The position numbers and the translations under genes were made by a program. A stretch of DNA of 17,960 bases from Acidiferrobacteraceae bacterium (GTDB lineage Bacteria > Pseudomonadota > Gammaproteobacteria > Arenicellales > UBA868), in NCBI GenBank assembly GCA_002713825.1, contig PAUU01000008.1, positions 28,178 to 46,137 of the forward strand, given 5' to 3'. A model generated the notes under the pieces. It was not told the DNA's origin, did no database searches, and saw only the letters and a list, made by a program, of their open reading frames with translations. Below, one piece after another: positions 8,688 to 17,960 of the stretch (position 1 is its first letter; each line of letters opens with the position of its first letter).

Positions 8688-10031
8688 ATGATTCCCGTTG
8701 TCGCTATTGTCGGCAGGCCCAACGTCGGCAAGTCGACATTGTTTAATCGACTGACGCGCTCGCGCGAGGCGCTTGTCGATGACCAACCTGGCGTCACCCG
8801 TGATCGACTCTACGGCGAAGTCTCACACCAGGATCGACGTTTGCTCCTAATTGATACTGGGGGACTCTCGGATGACGGAGATGTGCTGAGTGCCGCGGTC
8901 CGGGAACAGGTCGTCCAGGCGCTGTCAGAGGCCGACGCTGTCGTTTTTTTGCTTGATGGGCGTGATGGATTATCAGCTTCAGATCGAGACATCGCCTCAG
9001 ATTTACGCAGGGACGAAACCCCAGTCTTGGTGGCAGTCAATAAGGCGGAGGGCCTGGATCGCGATATCACCGCCAGTGAATTCTTTGAGCTGTCGCTCGG
9101 TACGCCTCAGGTCGTTTCGGCCAAAACGGGACAAGGCGTTGGGGTGTTGTTGGATGCAATTACCAGCATCGTGCCTGACTCGGAATCTGAAGAGATTACT
9201 GCAGAGGCTAATCGAATCGCCATAGTCGGCAGGCCTAACGTCGGCAAATCTACTCTTGTCAACTGCCTGGCGGGTGAACCCAGAATGATCGTCGCAGATC
9301 TTCCGGGGACAACGCGGGATAGTGTTGCAGTGCCGGTTGAGCGCGATGGAGAGACCCTGGTGTTGCTGGATACTGCGGGGGTGCGCAGAAAATCCCGGGT
9401 GCGCGAGACCCTTGAGAAGTTCTCCGTGGTGAAGACATTGCAAGCCTTGGCATCTGCCGAGGGGGCAGTGCTGGTCCTCGATGCAAGAGAAGGTGTCAGT
9501 GACCAGGATGCGACCATAGCCGGCTTGATTGTTGAGACAGGTCGTTCGATTGTGATTGCCGTGAATAAATGGGATGGCCTCGAGAGAAGAGACAAGAATG
9601 CGATACGCCGCGAACTTTCCCGTAAACTGGATTTCTTACCTGAGCATGACAGCGTTTTTATCTCGGCGATGCATGGTTCTGGAATTGCGGAGCTGACCAA
9701 AGCGATTCGGCGAGCTCGGGCCAGCGCGATGGCAGAGATGGGGACCAGCCGCCTCAATCGGGCTCTGGCCAAGGCGGTCGAGCACCATCGTGCGCCTATG
9801 GTCAACAATCGCACGATAAAGCCGAAGTATGCGCACCAGGGAGGGAGAAATCCCCCAACCGTGGTGCTTCATGGCAACACCCTGCACAAACTGCCCGCGA
9901 GTTACCTCCGGTATCTCGGGAAAACGCTTGCGGGGACTTTCAAGTTGACGGGCACGCGGATTCGATTTGAACTGCGCAATGCGGAAAATCCGTATGACAA
10001 AAAGAAGGCGTCCCGCAAGGGGAGAGGGTAA
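8688..10031 (+). CDS. der: Der (EngA), double GTPase for ribosome assembly
   Basis: Essential GTPase with two tandem G domains and a C-terminal KH-like domain, acting in 50S subunit maturation. The first P-loop is GRPNVGKS at residues 9-16, with DQPGVTRD (switch I), DTGG and NKAE. The second domain, from about residue 177, repeats GRPNVGKS with DLPGTTRD, DTAG and NKWD. The KH-like segment ends with a basic tail (KKKASRKGRG). The 447-residue length is normal. The 38-base gap after bamB has no obvious promoter or Shine-Dalgarno. The gene is convergent with xseA, with 38 bases between the two stops and no visible hairpin terminator. Confidence 0.97.
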   Translation: MIPVVAIVGRPNVGKSTLFNRLTRSREALVDDQPGVTRDRLYGEVSHQDRRLLLIDTGGLSDDGDVLSAAVREQVVQALSEADAVVFLLDGRDGLSASDRDIASDLRRDETPVLVAVNKAEGLDRDITASEFFELSLGTPQVVSAKTGQGVGVLLDAITSIVPDSESEEITAEANRIAIVGRPNVGKSTLVNCLAGEPRMIVADLPGTTRDSVAVPVERDGETLVLLDTAGVRRKSRVRETLEKFSVVKTLQALASAEGAVLVLDAREGVSDQDATIAGLIVETGRSIVIAVNKWDGLERRDKNAIRRELSRKLDFLPEHDSVFISAMHGSGIAELTKAIRRARASAMAEMGTSRLNRALAKAVEHHRAPMVNNRTIKPKYAHQGGRNPPTVVLHGNTLHKLPASYLRYLGKTLAGTFKLTGTRIRFELRNAENPYDKKKASRKGRG

Positions 10032-10069
10032 TGGAAACGGCTAGCTTGTGCCCGCCGCCGGTCCTGATG

Positions 10070-11404
10070 TTAATCATCCCCTGGTTCGGTCGACGTGACT
10101 TCTGCGTTCGCGGTTCCGTTTGCGAAGCGGGTGACGATAGCATCACCGGGTTTTAGGGTCGTCGCGGAGCGGACGACAGCTTCTTTTCCCGCAACCTGGA
10201 CGATGGCGAAGCCGCGGTCCAAAGTGGCGGATGGACTCAGCGCCTTCAGTTGTGCTGCGGCCTGTGCCAGTCGGTGATGTTGCTGCGTCAGACCCTGATT
10301 TAGCCGGTCTAAAAGACGCGTGCGCGCCGTCTCGATCCTTGCAGATATTTCGGCAACCTGAGTTTGAGGGGAGCGCATCTGAAGTTCCCGGGCACATCGG
10401 GTCAGGCGCCCATGCTTGCTCTGATACTCGAGGCGCCATCCTGTCTTAAGTCGTTCCCCTAAAGACAACAGCTTCTCCGCTTGATAGGCAAGACGATCGC
10501 TGGGGTGCCGGAGCCGTGCCATTGCGTTATCGAGCCGTTGGTCCGACGTCTGCAGTTGGCGATCAAGCGCTGATCCAAGTCGAAAAATCTGCCCGTCAAT
10601 CGAGTTGGTCAGGCTCTCGATTTCGGGAGTGACAGCCTCCGCGGCAGCAGTGGGTGTTGCGCAACGCAAATCTGCGGCGAAGTCCGCCAGAGTCGTATCG
10701 GTTTCATGCCCCACGCCTGAGACGACCGGCAGTTTGCACCGTCGGATTGCCCGGACCACAATCTCTTCGTTAAAAGCCCACAAATCCTCAAGCGAGCCCC
10801 CGCCTCGAGCAAGCAGAACGACGTCGCATTGGCGAGGACCCAGCATGTTCAGTGCGTCAGCAATCTGGGGAGCCGCGTGCTCTCCCTGGACCATGACAGG
10901 CAGCACCAATGCGTCACTTAAAGGGAATCGGCGGGTCAGAGTCGCCAACATATCCTGAAGCGCTGCGCCGTGTTTCGAGGTAATGATACCGATTCGGCCG
11001 GGACGCTCAGGAATCTTGCGTCGCTTCCCGGGATCAAACAGCCCTTCAACAGTCAGCTTGCGTTTTAACTCCTCGAACCGCTGTCGCAGTTCGCCTTCAC
11101 CTGCAGGTTCAATGTATTCAACGATGAGTTGAAAATCGCCCCGGGCTTCGTAAATTGAGACGTTTCCGCTCAACAGAACCTCAGTACCGTTCTCAAGGGT
11201 GCCTCGGTAGGGTGAGCGGCGATTGCGAAACATCGCGCAGCGGATCTGGGCGCGCTCGTCCTTCAATGAAAAATATAGATGCCCTGAGGCGGGCGTCGCG
11301 AGATTTGAGATCTCACCAGTGAGCCAGACTGTCCCGAAATGCTCTTCAAGGAGATCGCGGGCTTCCCGGGTGAACTCACTGACCTGAAGAATCGTTCGGC
11401 TCAT
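10070..11404 (-). CDS. xseA: exodeoxyribonuclease VII large subunit
   Basis: Large, catalytic subunit of ExoVII, which with XseB degrades single-stranded DNA in both directions. From ATG 11404 (444 aa; E. coli 456) it opens with the OB-fold region (TILQVSEFTREARDLLE, WLTGEISNL, GHLYFSLKD). The catalytic domain has GIITSKHGAALQDM, VLLARGGGSLEDLWAFNEE, VVSGVGHETDTTLADF and RCATPTAAAE. A long coiled-coil-prone helical region follows, then the conserved LSPSATLDRGFAIV near the end. The frame is open 14 codons further (11446), but those residues are not family-like and ATG 11404 is the normal start. No Shine-Dalgarno precedes it, and a -10-like hexamer ends 6 bases before the ATG (separate entry). 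Divergence from guaB is conserved, although here a small gene intervenes. Confidence 0.96.
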   Translation of the reverse strand: MSRTILQVSEFTREARDLLEEHFGTVWLTGEISNLATPASGHLYFSLKDERAQIRCAMFRNRRSPYRGTLENGTEVLLSGNVSIYEARGDFQLIVEYIEPAGEGELRQRFEELKRKLTVEGLFDPGKRRKIPERPGRIGIITSKHGAALQDMLATLTRRFPLSDALVLPVMVQGEHAAPQIADALNMLGPRQCDVVLLARGGGSLEDLWAFNEEIVVRAIRRCKLPVVSGVGHETDTTLADFAADLRCATPTAAAEAVTPEIESLTNSIDGQIFRLGSALDRQLQTSDQRLDNAMARLRHPSDRLAYQAEKLLSLGERLKTGWRLEYQSKHGRLTRCARELQMRSPQTQVAEISARIETARTRLLDRLNQGLTQQHHRLAQAAAQLKALSPSATLDRGFAIVQVAGKEAVVRSATTLKPGDAIVTRFANGTANAEVTSTEPGDD

Positions 11405-11410
11405 CGAGGT

Positions 11411-11439
11411 ATTATGCCTACAGCCAAATTCCGCGATAA
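11411..11439 (-). promoter_or_regulatory. candidate sigma70 promoter of xseA, possibly leaderless
   Basis: On the minus strand CATAAT (11411-11416, 5/6 to consensus) follows a poor -35 match, TTATCG (11434-11439), at 17-base spacing. The hexamer ends six bases before the xseA ATG, so transcription would begin at or within a base of the start codon. Only hexamer match and spacing support this; the -35 is weak. Confidence 0.4.
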
Positions 11440-11480
11440 GCGCCAATCGCGGATTAAATCAGGCCGTTGAGACGAGGCGT

Positions 11481-11510
11481 AAAAAAAGCCGGACAATGTC
11501 CGGCTTTTTT
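11481..11510 (-). terminator. intrinsic terminator after the small secreted-protein gene
   Basis: A perfect inverted repeat, GCCGGA and TCCGGC with a 5-base loop, is flanked by six or more A on one side and six T on the other, so it works in either direction. It lies 14 bases past the stop of the minus-strand gene at 11525-11860 and upstream of xseA, so it should separate those two transcripts. This is the only strong intrinsic terminator seen in the window. Confidence 0.9.
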
Positions 11511-11524
11511 GGAGTTGAAATAGT

Positions 11525-13438
<1,914 letters not shown>

Positions 13439-13440
13439 GC

Positions 13441-15033
13441 TTGTCACCACCCGGCGCAGCGGCAGGTTCGAATCAGAATCGAATCCTGATCCTTGATTTC
13501 GGATCCCAGTACAGTCAACTGATCGCCCGGCGGGTCCGAGAGGCAGGCGTATATTCCGAACTGCTTCCCTGGGATATCTCATCCGAAACCGTTATTGATT
13601 TTCGGGCGAGCGGGGTCATTCTTTCCGGTGGGCCGGAGAGCGTTCATGGCGCGGATGCGCCCAAGGCGCCCGAAGAGGTGTTTTCGTTAGGGGTCCCAGT
13701 GCTGGGAATCTGTTATGGAATGCAGACCATGGCAGGCCAACTTGGCGGCGTAGTCGTACCTGCCAGCCATCGTGAATACGGTTACGCGCAGGTCCGGGCA
13801 CGCGGCCATTCGAGACTATTGCGGGACATCGAAGATCATCGGACGCCCGAGGGATACGGGCTCTTGGATGTCTGGATGAGTCACGGCGATCGGGTTGAGT
13901 CCCTGCCACCACGCTTTCGAGTCATTGCCGAGACACCCAGTGCACCTCTTGCGGGTATGGCAGATGAGGATCGCCGCTTCTATGGATTGCAGTTCCACCC
14001 TGAGGTGACGCATACCTCTCAGGGTCGTCAGATTATCGAGCGCTTTGTGCATGAGATCTGCGGTTGCGGTCGGGAATGGACCTCGGATCGGATTATCGAT
14101 TCAGCAATTCAAGATATCCGCCAGAAAGTGGGATCGGATAACGTGCTCCTGGGGTTGTCTGGCGGAGTGGACTCCTCTGTTGCCGCAGCGTTGCTTAATC
14201 GTGCTGTTGGAGAGCAGTTGACCTGCGTGTTTGTCGATACCGGCCTGCTGCGCCTTGATGAAGGCGACGATGTCATGCGGACTTTCTCAAAGAATATGGG
14301 GGTGAAGGTCGTGCGGGTAAACGCCGAGGACCGCTTCCTAGAGGATCTCAAAGGCGTGACTGATCCGGAAGAAAAACGTAAAAGGATTGGTCACGCATTT
14401 ATTGATGTTTTTGACCAGGAAGCCAGGAAGATCTCGGATGTGAAGTGGCTTGCGCAGGGAACCATCTATCCGGACGTCATCGAATCCGCTGGCGACTCCT
14501 CCGGCAAGGCAAAGGTGATCAAATCTCATCATAATGTTGGCGGTCTCCCGGAGGATATGGCGCTGAGTTTGGTGGAGCCGCTTCGAGACCTTTTCAAGGA
14601 TGAGGTGCGCACAATCGGTCTGGAGTTGGGATTGCCTGAAGAGATGATTTTCCGTCATCCGTTCCCTGGCCCGGGGCTGGGTGTTCGCATCCTGGGAGAG
14701 GTCAAGAAGTCTTATGCGGATATATTGCAACAAGCCGACGCGATCTTTATTTCAGAGCTTCGGCGCGAGGATCTCTACGACAAAGTCAGCCAGGCTTTCG
14801 CGGTCTTTCTTCCGGTCAAGTCGGTTGGCGTGGTGGGAGATAACCGCGCCTATGATTATGTTGTTGCCCTTCGTGCAGTGGAAACGGTTGACTTCATGAC
14901 AGCCAAGTGGGCAGAGCTGCCTTATGAGTTCCTTGATCGTGTGAGTCGCAGGATCATTAACGAGGTCAAAGGCATCTCCCGGGTGGTCTATGATATCTCG
15001 GGAAAACCCCCGGCGACGATTGAGTGGGAATAA
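13441..15033 (+). CDS. guaA: GMP synthase (glutamine-hydrolysing)
   Basis: Converts XMP to GMP using glutamine and ATP. The N-terminal class I amidotransferase domain has the nucleophile C91 (GICYGMQTM) and H186/E188 (FHPEVTH). The ATP-pyrophosphatase P-loop SGGVDSS is at residues 240-246. The dimerisation domain ends in the invariant [10 protein letters not shown]. No ATG is available near the conserved [13 protein letters not shown], so the start must be TTG: 13441 has GAGG (13428-13431) at 9 bases, and 13435 would overlap the guaB stop as TTGA with too short a spacing. I chose 13441 (530 aa). A rare start coupled to guaB probably sets the GuaA:GuaB ratio. Confidence 0.96.
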   Translation: MSPPGAAAGSNQNRILILDFGSQYSQLIARRVREAGVYSELLPWDISSETVIDFRASGVILSGGPESVHGADAPKAPEEVFSLGVPVLGICYGMQTMAGQLGGVVVPASHREYGYAQVRARGHSRLLRDIEDHRTPEGYGLLDVWMSHGDRVESLPPRFRVIAETPSAPLAGMADEDRRFYGLQFHPEVTHTSQGRQIIERFVHEICGCGREWTSDRIIDSAIQDIRQKVGSDNVLLGLSGGVDSSVAAALLNRAVGEQLTCVFVDTGLLRLDEGDDVMRTFSKNMGVKVVRVNAEDRFLEDLKGVTDPEEKRKRIGHAFIDVFDQEARKISDVKWLAQGTIYPDVIESAGDSSGKAKVIKSHHNVGGLPEDMALSLVEPLRDLFKDEVRTIGLELGLPEEMIFRHPFPGPGLGVRILGEVKKSYADILQQADAIFISELRREDLYDKVSQAFAVFLPVKSVGVVGDNRAYDYVVALRAVETVDFMTAKWAELPYEFLDRVSRRIINEVKGISRVVYDISGKPPATIEWE

Positions 15034-15058
15034 GGTTGTATAACTGCCGGAGGAAATG

Positions 15059-15238
15059 ATGACGTTGTCTGCGGAGCTTTTATTGACCTCCACACTGTTA
15101 TGCGCCCTGGCCACCGGTTTTGTGCTTACCTACGCTGTTATTTTCATGCCTGGCCTGGCGAAGCTTGCCGATAAGGAATTCATCCGGGCGTTTCAGGTTA
15201 CCGATAAGGTAATTCAAAACAATCAGCCGATTTCATGA
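15059..15238 (+). CDS. DUF1772-type membrane protein, N-terminal part (frameshifted gene)
   Basis: Encodes the first 59 residues of what looks like a DUF1772 (anthrone oxygenase-like) integral membrane protein of unknown function. One membrane helix (about residues 6-30, LLLTSTLLCALATGFVLTY) is followed by the family-like FMPGLAKLADKEFIRAFQ and VIQNNQPI, then a stop. GGAGG at 15049-15053 favours ATG 15059 over 15056. The remainder of the family continues in another frame from 15235. The gene starts 25 bases after guaA and could share its transcript. Alone, this piece would be a one-helix fragment and is unlikely to work. Confidence 0.6.
   Translation: MTLSAELLLTSTLLCALATGFVLTYAVIFMPGLAKLADKEFIRAFQVTDKVIQNNQPIS
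15230..15238 (+). pseudogene. frameshift site in the DUF1772 gene
   Basis: The sequence ATTTCATGA puts a stop in the upstream frame. ATTTTCATG, with one more T, would read Ile-Phe-Met and join the two halves. The loss of one T from a short T run can be a real mutation or an assembly error; the sequence alone cannot tell. Confidence 0.6.
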
Positions 15239-15558
15239 TCGTCTGGATAGGGTCTACGATTTCGGTTATGGGCACCATAATCGTCTCACTCATGGACCCG
15301 TACGCGGTCGCGACAGGATTGGTAATTATTACGGGCTTTGTGTGTCTGTTGGGGGTACAAGGACTTACGGTTTTGGTTCATTTGCCGCTGAATAGACGTA
15401 TCCAACGGGTAAACGTCGGTGAGCGGGATGCAAGCGCCTTGCGTAAGGAACGTTTCTTATTTGAAGCTCGATGGATGCGTTTCAATTGGATACGCACCCT
15501 CATAGGTTTGGGGGTGACCGTGGCTTTTATGGTTGCGTTGAGCCTGAAGGCATCCTGA
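15235..15558 (+). CDS. DUF1772-type membrane protein, C-terminal part (frameshifted gene)
   Basis: A 107-residue open frame continuing the DUF1772 protein. Two membrane helices (MIVWIGSTISVMGTIIVSLM and a second at about residues 25-47, containing the LLGVQGLTVLVHLPLN transition) precede a conserved-looking charged segment (RRIQRVNVGERD, then FEARWMRFNWIRT) and a final helix (LIGLGVTVAFMVALSL). Its ATG overlaps the preceding stop as ATGA, so it could be translated by coupling. However, inserting one T at 15231-15233 fuses both pieces into NNQPIFMIVW, with total length (about 167) normal for the family. It is best read as one gene with a one-base frameshift. Confidence 0.6.
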   Translation: MIVWIGSTISVMGTIIVSLMDPYAVATGLVIITGFVCLLGVQGLTVLVHLPLNRRIQRVNVGERDASALRKERFLFEARWMRFNWIRTLIGLGVTVAFMVALSLKAS

Positions 15559-15610
15559 AGGCGTGCTGGGATGGCTGCTTCGGTTTAATAAGGGTTGAGC
15601 GATTAATACA

Positions 15611-16093
15611 GTGGAGATCAATGAGCGCTGGATGCGCCACGCCGTAGTCCAGGCGAACCACGCGGCTGAGCACAATGAGGTGCCGGTGGGCGCGGTGGTG
15701 GTTTTGGGCGATGAAGTTATCGGCGAGGGATATAACCAGTCCGTTGGGACGCACGATCCAACTGCCCATGCCGAGATTGTTGCCTTAAGAGACGCGGCAC
15801 GGCGTCTTGGGAACTACCGTCTTGTCGGTACAACGCTATATGTCACTCTTGAGCCTTGCCTGATGTGTGCGGGCGCGATCATTCAGGCGCGGGTTGAGCG
15901 CGTTGTTTTTGGGGCGTTCGACGAAAAAGCAGGCGCAGTCGGCAGCACAGCCAATTTGCTGCAGTCTCCGCTTGCAAATCACCAATGTCAGGTCACGGCG
16001 GGTGTGCTGGGAGACGAATGCGCTGAGTTGCTTGACCGGTTTTTTATTGAATTGCGCGCCGGCAGTCAGGACGCAAGCTCTGACGGCTTCTGA
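15611..16093 (+). CDS. tadA: tRNA-specific adenosine deaminase
   Basis: Deaminates A34 to inosine in tRNA-Arg(ACG). The CDA-fold zinc site is complete: HAE (H53, catalytic E55) and PCLMC (C83, C86). The 160-residue length is usual. The family-typical YNQSVGTHDPTAHAEI and NYRLVGTTLYVTLEPC surround these residues. The GTG start keeps the N-terminal RWMRHAVV helix, as in E. coli; the ATG at 15632 would cut it. No strong Shine-Dalgarno is seen. The 3' end overlaps the oppositely oriented regulator gene by 28 bases, so the last residues (QDASSDGF) are a poorly conserved tail. Confidence 0.95.
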   Translation: MEINERWMRHAVVQANHAAEHNEVPVGAVVVLGDEVIGEGYNQSVGTHDPTAHAEIVALRDAARRLGNYRLVGTTLYVTLEPCLMCAGAIIQARVERVVFGAFDEKAGAVGSTANLLQSPLANHQCQVTAGVLGDECAELLDRFFIELRAGSQDASSDGF

Positions 16094-17148
16094 GTCGCGT
16101 CCTCGATGGTTGAAATCGGATCAGGACTCCCTTCGCCTTGCATCAGTTCCGCCAGGGATGATGCCGCAGGCTTGTTTCGAGGGAGACGCTCTTCCCGGGG
16201 AGGAATGCCGAAGAAGTCCCGATAGCATTTGCTGAAATGAGGGGCAGATACAAATCCACAGGCGAATGCGATATCGACGATAGATCTCGAACTGCGCAAC
16301 AGTAATGATCGCGCCCGGCGAAGCCGGATTTCCAAATAATATCGAGTGGGCACGCATTGCAAGTGTTTCTGGAAGAGGCGCTCGAGTTGACGACGGGAAA
16401 TTCCAACGTGCGTTGCAAGTTCGTCCAGAGTCATCGGCTCTTCGATATTGGACTCCATGAGCTCAACGGCTTCGACCAGTTTTGGTTGGCTAGACCCCAA
16501 ACGCATGCGTAAAGGCATTCTCTGCCGATCAGAGCTGTCTCGAATTCGCTCGCACAGCATACCCTCAGAGATCCGGTCGGAAAGCGCACGACCGCGCTCC
16601 TGCGCAATGAGGGTAAGCATCATGTCTATGGGAGCCGTTCCTCCTGAGCACGTGTAACGGTCGCGATCGAGCTCGAACAGGCCAGAGGACACCACAAGAT
16701 GGGGAAACTCATCGTGCATGTCGGGAATATTTTCCCAATGCAATGTGCATCGATAGCCGTCGAGAATACCCGCACGAGCCAGTTGATAACTCGCTGTGCA
16801 AATACCGCCGATTGCCACGCCTCGCTTAATGAAGGGCTTGAGTTTTTCCAACAGAGATTCTGGGTTGACCGAGTGGAGATCTGCTCCTGCACAGACAAAG
16901 AGGGCATCCAGAGGTTCTTTCCCAGTGAGTTGACGAACCGGACTGACAATGAGCCCGTTGCTTGCCTGCCCGGGTTGGCCGTCGAGGGTAAAGAGCGGGA
17001 ACTGATACAGTTCTGTTTCTGCGGCACGGTTCGCGGTACGCAAAGGCTCGACAGCGGCAGAAAACGCCATCATTGTAAAATCGCGAAGCAGGAGAAAGCC
17101 AAAACGGCGAACTGCGGTCGAATGGATCTGATAGCCTGGTCTGTCCAT
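16066..17148 (-). CDS. GlxA-family transcriptional regulator (GATase1-like plus AraC HTH)
   Basis: AraC-family DNA-binding regulator with an N-terminal DJ-1/GATase1-like domain (about residues 14-190) and a C-terminal double helix-turn-helix (about 225-320; LDELATHVGISRRQLERLF and VDIAFACGFVSAPHFSKCYR). The GATase1 nucleophile-elbow region reads GGICTASYQLA (C117), and FGFLLLRDFTMMAFSAAVEPLR is typical of the GlxA group. That group includes GbdR, CdhR and ArgR of Pseudomonas, which control catabolism of quaternary amines and amino acids; the ligand here is unknown. Start ATG 17148 (360 aa) has GGGGGG five bases upstream. A longer frame to 17295 would add 49 residues that look unrelated. It is divergent from the oxidoreductase gene at 17434, its most likely target. 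Confidence 0.88.
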   Translation of the reverse strand: MDRPGYQIHSTAVRRFGFLLLRDFTMMAFSAAVEPLRTANRAAETELYQFPLFTLDGQPGQASNGLIVSPVRQLTGKEPLDALFVCAGADLHSVNPESLLEKLKPFIKRGVAIGGICTASYQLARAGILDGYRCTLHWENIPDMHDEFPHLVVSSGLFELDRDRYTCSGGTAPIDMMLTLIAQERGRALSDRISEGMLCERIRDSSDRQRMPLRMRLGSSQPKLVEAVELMESNIEEPMTLDELATHVGISRRQLERLFQKHLQCVPTRYYLEIRLRRARSLLLRSSRSIVDIAFACGFVSAPHFSKCYRDFFGIPPREERLPRNKPAASSLAELMQGEGSPDPISTIEDATQKPSELAS

Positions 17149-17153
17149 ACTTA

Positions 17154-17159
17154 CCCCCC
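17154..17159 (-). promoter_or_regulatory. ribosome binding site deciding the regulator's start
   Basis: GGGGGG on the minus strand, five bases before ATG 17148, supports this start over the longer frame opening at 17295. Confidence 0.6.
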
Positions 17160-17173
17160 GGTTATTGCGCCGG

Positions 17174-17182
17174 AATATACCA
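17174..17182 (-). promoter_or_regulatory. candidate extended -10 promoter of the GlxA-type regulator
   Basis: On the minus strand TGGTATATT is an extended -10 (TGn plus 5/6 of TATAAT) without a good -35. Transcription would start near 17167, giving a leader of about 20 bases that contains the Shine-Dalgarno. This fits a weakly expressed or self-regulated gene. Confidence 0.35.
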
Positions 17183-17327
17183 CCATCAAACCCAAGCGGA
17201 TACACAGATTTTTTATTTTCCCCGCTATACAACAATGTCTGCGAACTGTGTCCCAGAGTCTGATAGCATGACCCACTTCCACTGAGTTCTTTCACGCCGA
17301 AAAATTTTGCAAAAATAGGCCGGCAAG

Positions 17328-17341
17328 TTCCATTATAGGAA
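17328..17341. promoter_or_regulatory. TTCC-N6-GGAA palindrome containing a TATAAT, divergent spacer
   Basis: The 14-base element TTCC-ATTATA-GGAA has inverted TTCC/GGAA arms. Its centre reads TATAAT on the minus strand (17332-17337), and CATTAT at 17331-17336 on the plus strand lies 18 bases after TTGCAA (17307-17312). It could be a promoter core or an operator for the divergent regulator/oxidoreductase pair. The rest of the spacer (17149-17433) shows no other clear structure. Confidence 0.3.
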
Positions 17342-17433
17342 TGCTTATGCTCCCAACTGAGGAAGGTTTACACCGATTCTGAAATCCTCAAAGGTCTGCT
17401 TCCTAGAGTGATCCACCCCGCCATAGCCCGACC

Positions 17434-17960
17434 ATGACCAAACTGAGACAAGTCTCACTTGAGGATAAGTACCTCCTTAAGTCAGATCAGATTTTTGTGA
17501 CTGGAATACAGGCACTGGTGCGTCTGCCCATGATGCAGAGCGATGTAGATCGTCGGGCCGGACTTCATACAGCGGGGTATGTGACCGGATATCGAGGCTC
17601 GCCTTTGGGTGCGCTCGATCAACAGTTGGCACTTGCTAAGCCCCAGCTTGAAGCCTTCGACATCAAGTTTTTGCCCGCCGTTAATGAGGACCTTGCAGCG
17701 ACGGCGGTCTGGGGAACCCAGCAAGCGGGATGGAGAGGCGACGGCCTTTACGACGGGGTTTTCTCGATGTGGTACGCCAAGGGTCCAGGGGTGGATAGGT
17801 CGGGTGATCCGCTTCGGCACGGCAATCTTGCAGGCACCAGCGCCCACGGCGGCGTCCTGATCCTGATGGGAGACGATCACGTGTGTGAGTCTTCAACGAC
17901 CGCTCATCAAAGCGAATATTCTCTCGTCAATACTTTGATCCCTGTACTGAATCCTGCCGG
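17434..17960 (+). CDS. indolepyruvate/2-oxoacid:ferredoxin oxidoreductase family protein, N-terminal part
   Basis: The first 175 codons of an open frame that leaves the window. The sequence matches the N-terminus of the large fused (about 1,150-residue) proteobacterial indolepyruvate:ferredoxin oxidoreductase-like enzymes: FVTGIQALVRLPMMQ, AGYVTGYRGSPLGALDQ, FLPAVNEDLAATAVWGTQQ, VFSMWYAKGPGVDRSGDPLRHGN and GDDHVCESSTTAHQSE. These are the thiamine-diphosphate-domain motifs. Such enzymes oxidise aryl- or other 2-oxoacids to acyl-CoA with ferredoxin as acceptor, usually from amino-acid transamination. ATG 17434 keeps the typical start (VSLEDKY after a few residues), but no Shine-Dalgarno precedes it. 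It is divergent from a GlxA-type regulator. Substrate and full domain order cannot be seen. Confidence 0.88.
   Translation, partial: MTKLRQVSLEDKYLLKSDQIFVTGIQALVRLPMMQSDVDRRAGLHTAGYVTGYRGSPLGALDQQLALAKPQLEAFDIKFLPAVNEDLAATAVWGTQQAGWRGDGLYDGVFSMWYAKGPGVDRSGDPLRHGNLAGTSAHGGVLILMGDDHVCESSTTAHQSEYSLVNTLIPVLNPA

Noticed and set aside
9107..9814. 235-codon open frame on the minus strand inside der
   Set aside because: It lies wholly antisense to a fully conserved gene, has Ser/Arg/Thr-rich shadow composition and no family-like motif.
15543..15562. CTGAAGGC direct repeat after the DUF1772 gene
   Set aside because: Two short copies only, partly inside coding sequence; no array and no mobile-element signs.
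17149..17295. 49-residue N-terminal extension of the GlxA-type regulator
   Set aside because: The added residues do not look like the family, and a strong GGGGGG Shine-Dalgarno precedes ATG 17148.
17422..17433. CATAGC six bases before the oxidoreductase ATG as a third leaderless promoter
   Set aside because: Only 3 of 6 bases match the -10 consensus and no -35 is present, so the resemblance to guaB and xseA is too weak to count.

Overview
The window looks like chromosomal backbone from a gammaproteobacterium with mid-50s % G+C (estimated by eye). The evidence is the block rlmN-pilW-rodZ-hisS-yfgM-bamB-der, the divergent xseA/guaBA pair followed by tadA, and IscA and Ndk proteins of the gammaproteobacterial type. 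PilW, BamB, RodZ and YfgM point to a Gram-negative rod with an outer membrane and probably type IV pili. I see no tRNA, rRNA, CRISPR array, insertion sequence or prophage. The genus cannot be told from this window.

Layout. 39-1754: iscA and mtaB, joined with no gap; this is the tail of an iron-sulfur assembly locus in which mtaB sits where hscB-hscA-fdx-iscX would be expected. 1883-10031: a long rightward run, ndk, rlmN, pilW, rodZ, hisS, yfgM, bamB and der, with gaps of -8 to +38 bases. It covers nucleotide balance, rRNA/tRNA methylation, pilus assembly, cell shape, tRNA charging, envelope biogenesis and ribosome assembly. The ispG gene usually found between rodZ and hisS is absent. 10070-11404: xseA on the minus strand, convergent with der. 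11525-11860: a small secreted-protein gene (minus strand) with its own terminator; it may resemble SoxK / SoxXA-binding proteins. 11972-15033: guaB and guaA, the GMP branch of purine synthesis. 15059-15558: a DUF1772-type membrane protein gene broken by a one-base frameshift. 15611-16093: tadA. 16066-17148: a GlxA-type AraC-family regulator on the minus strand, its 3' end overlapping tadA. 17434 to the edge: the start of a large fused indolepyruvate/2-oxoacid:ferredoxin oxidoreductase, divergent from the regulator.

Most genes are housekeeping. The points most worth a second look are: (1) the guaB and xseA start codons each lie exactly 6 bases after a -10 hexamer and lack a Shine-Dalgarno sequence, which predicts leaderless mRNAs; (2) the rewired isc locus; (3) the missing ispG; (4) the frameshifted DUF1772 gene; (5) the SoxK-like orphan; (6) the GlxA regulator paired with the oxidoreductase. 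I found no clearly new multi-gene system; the window is mainly conserved core genome with local departures from the usual order.
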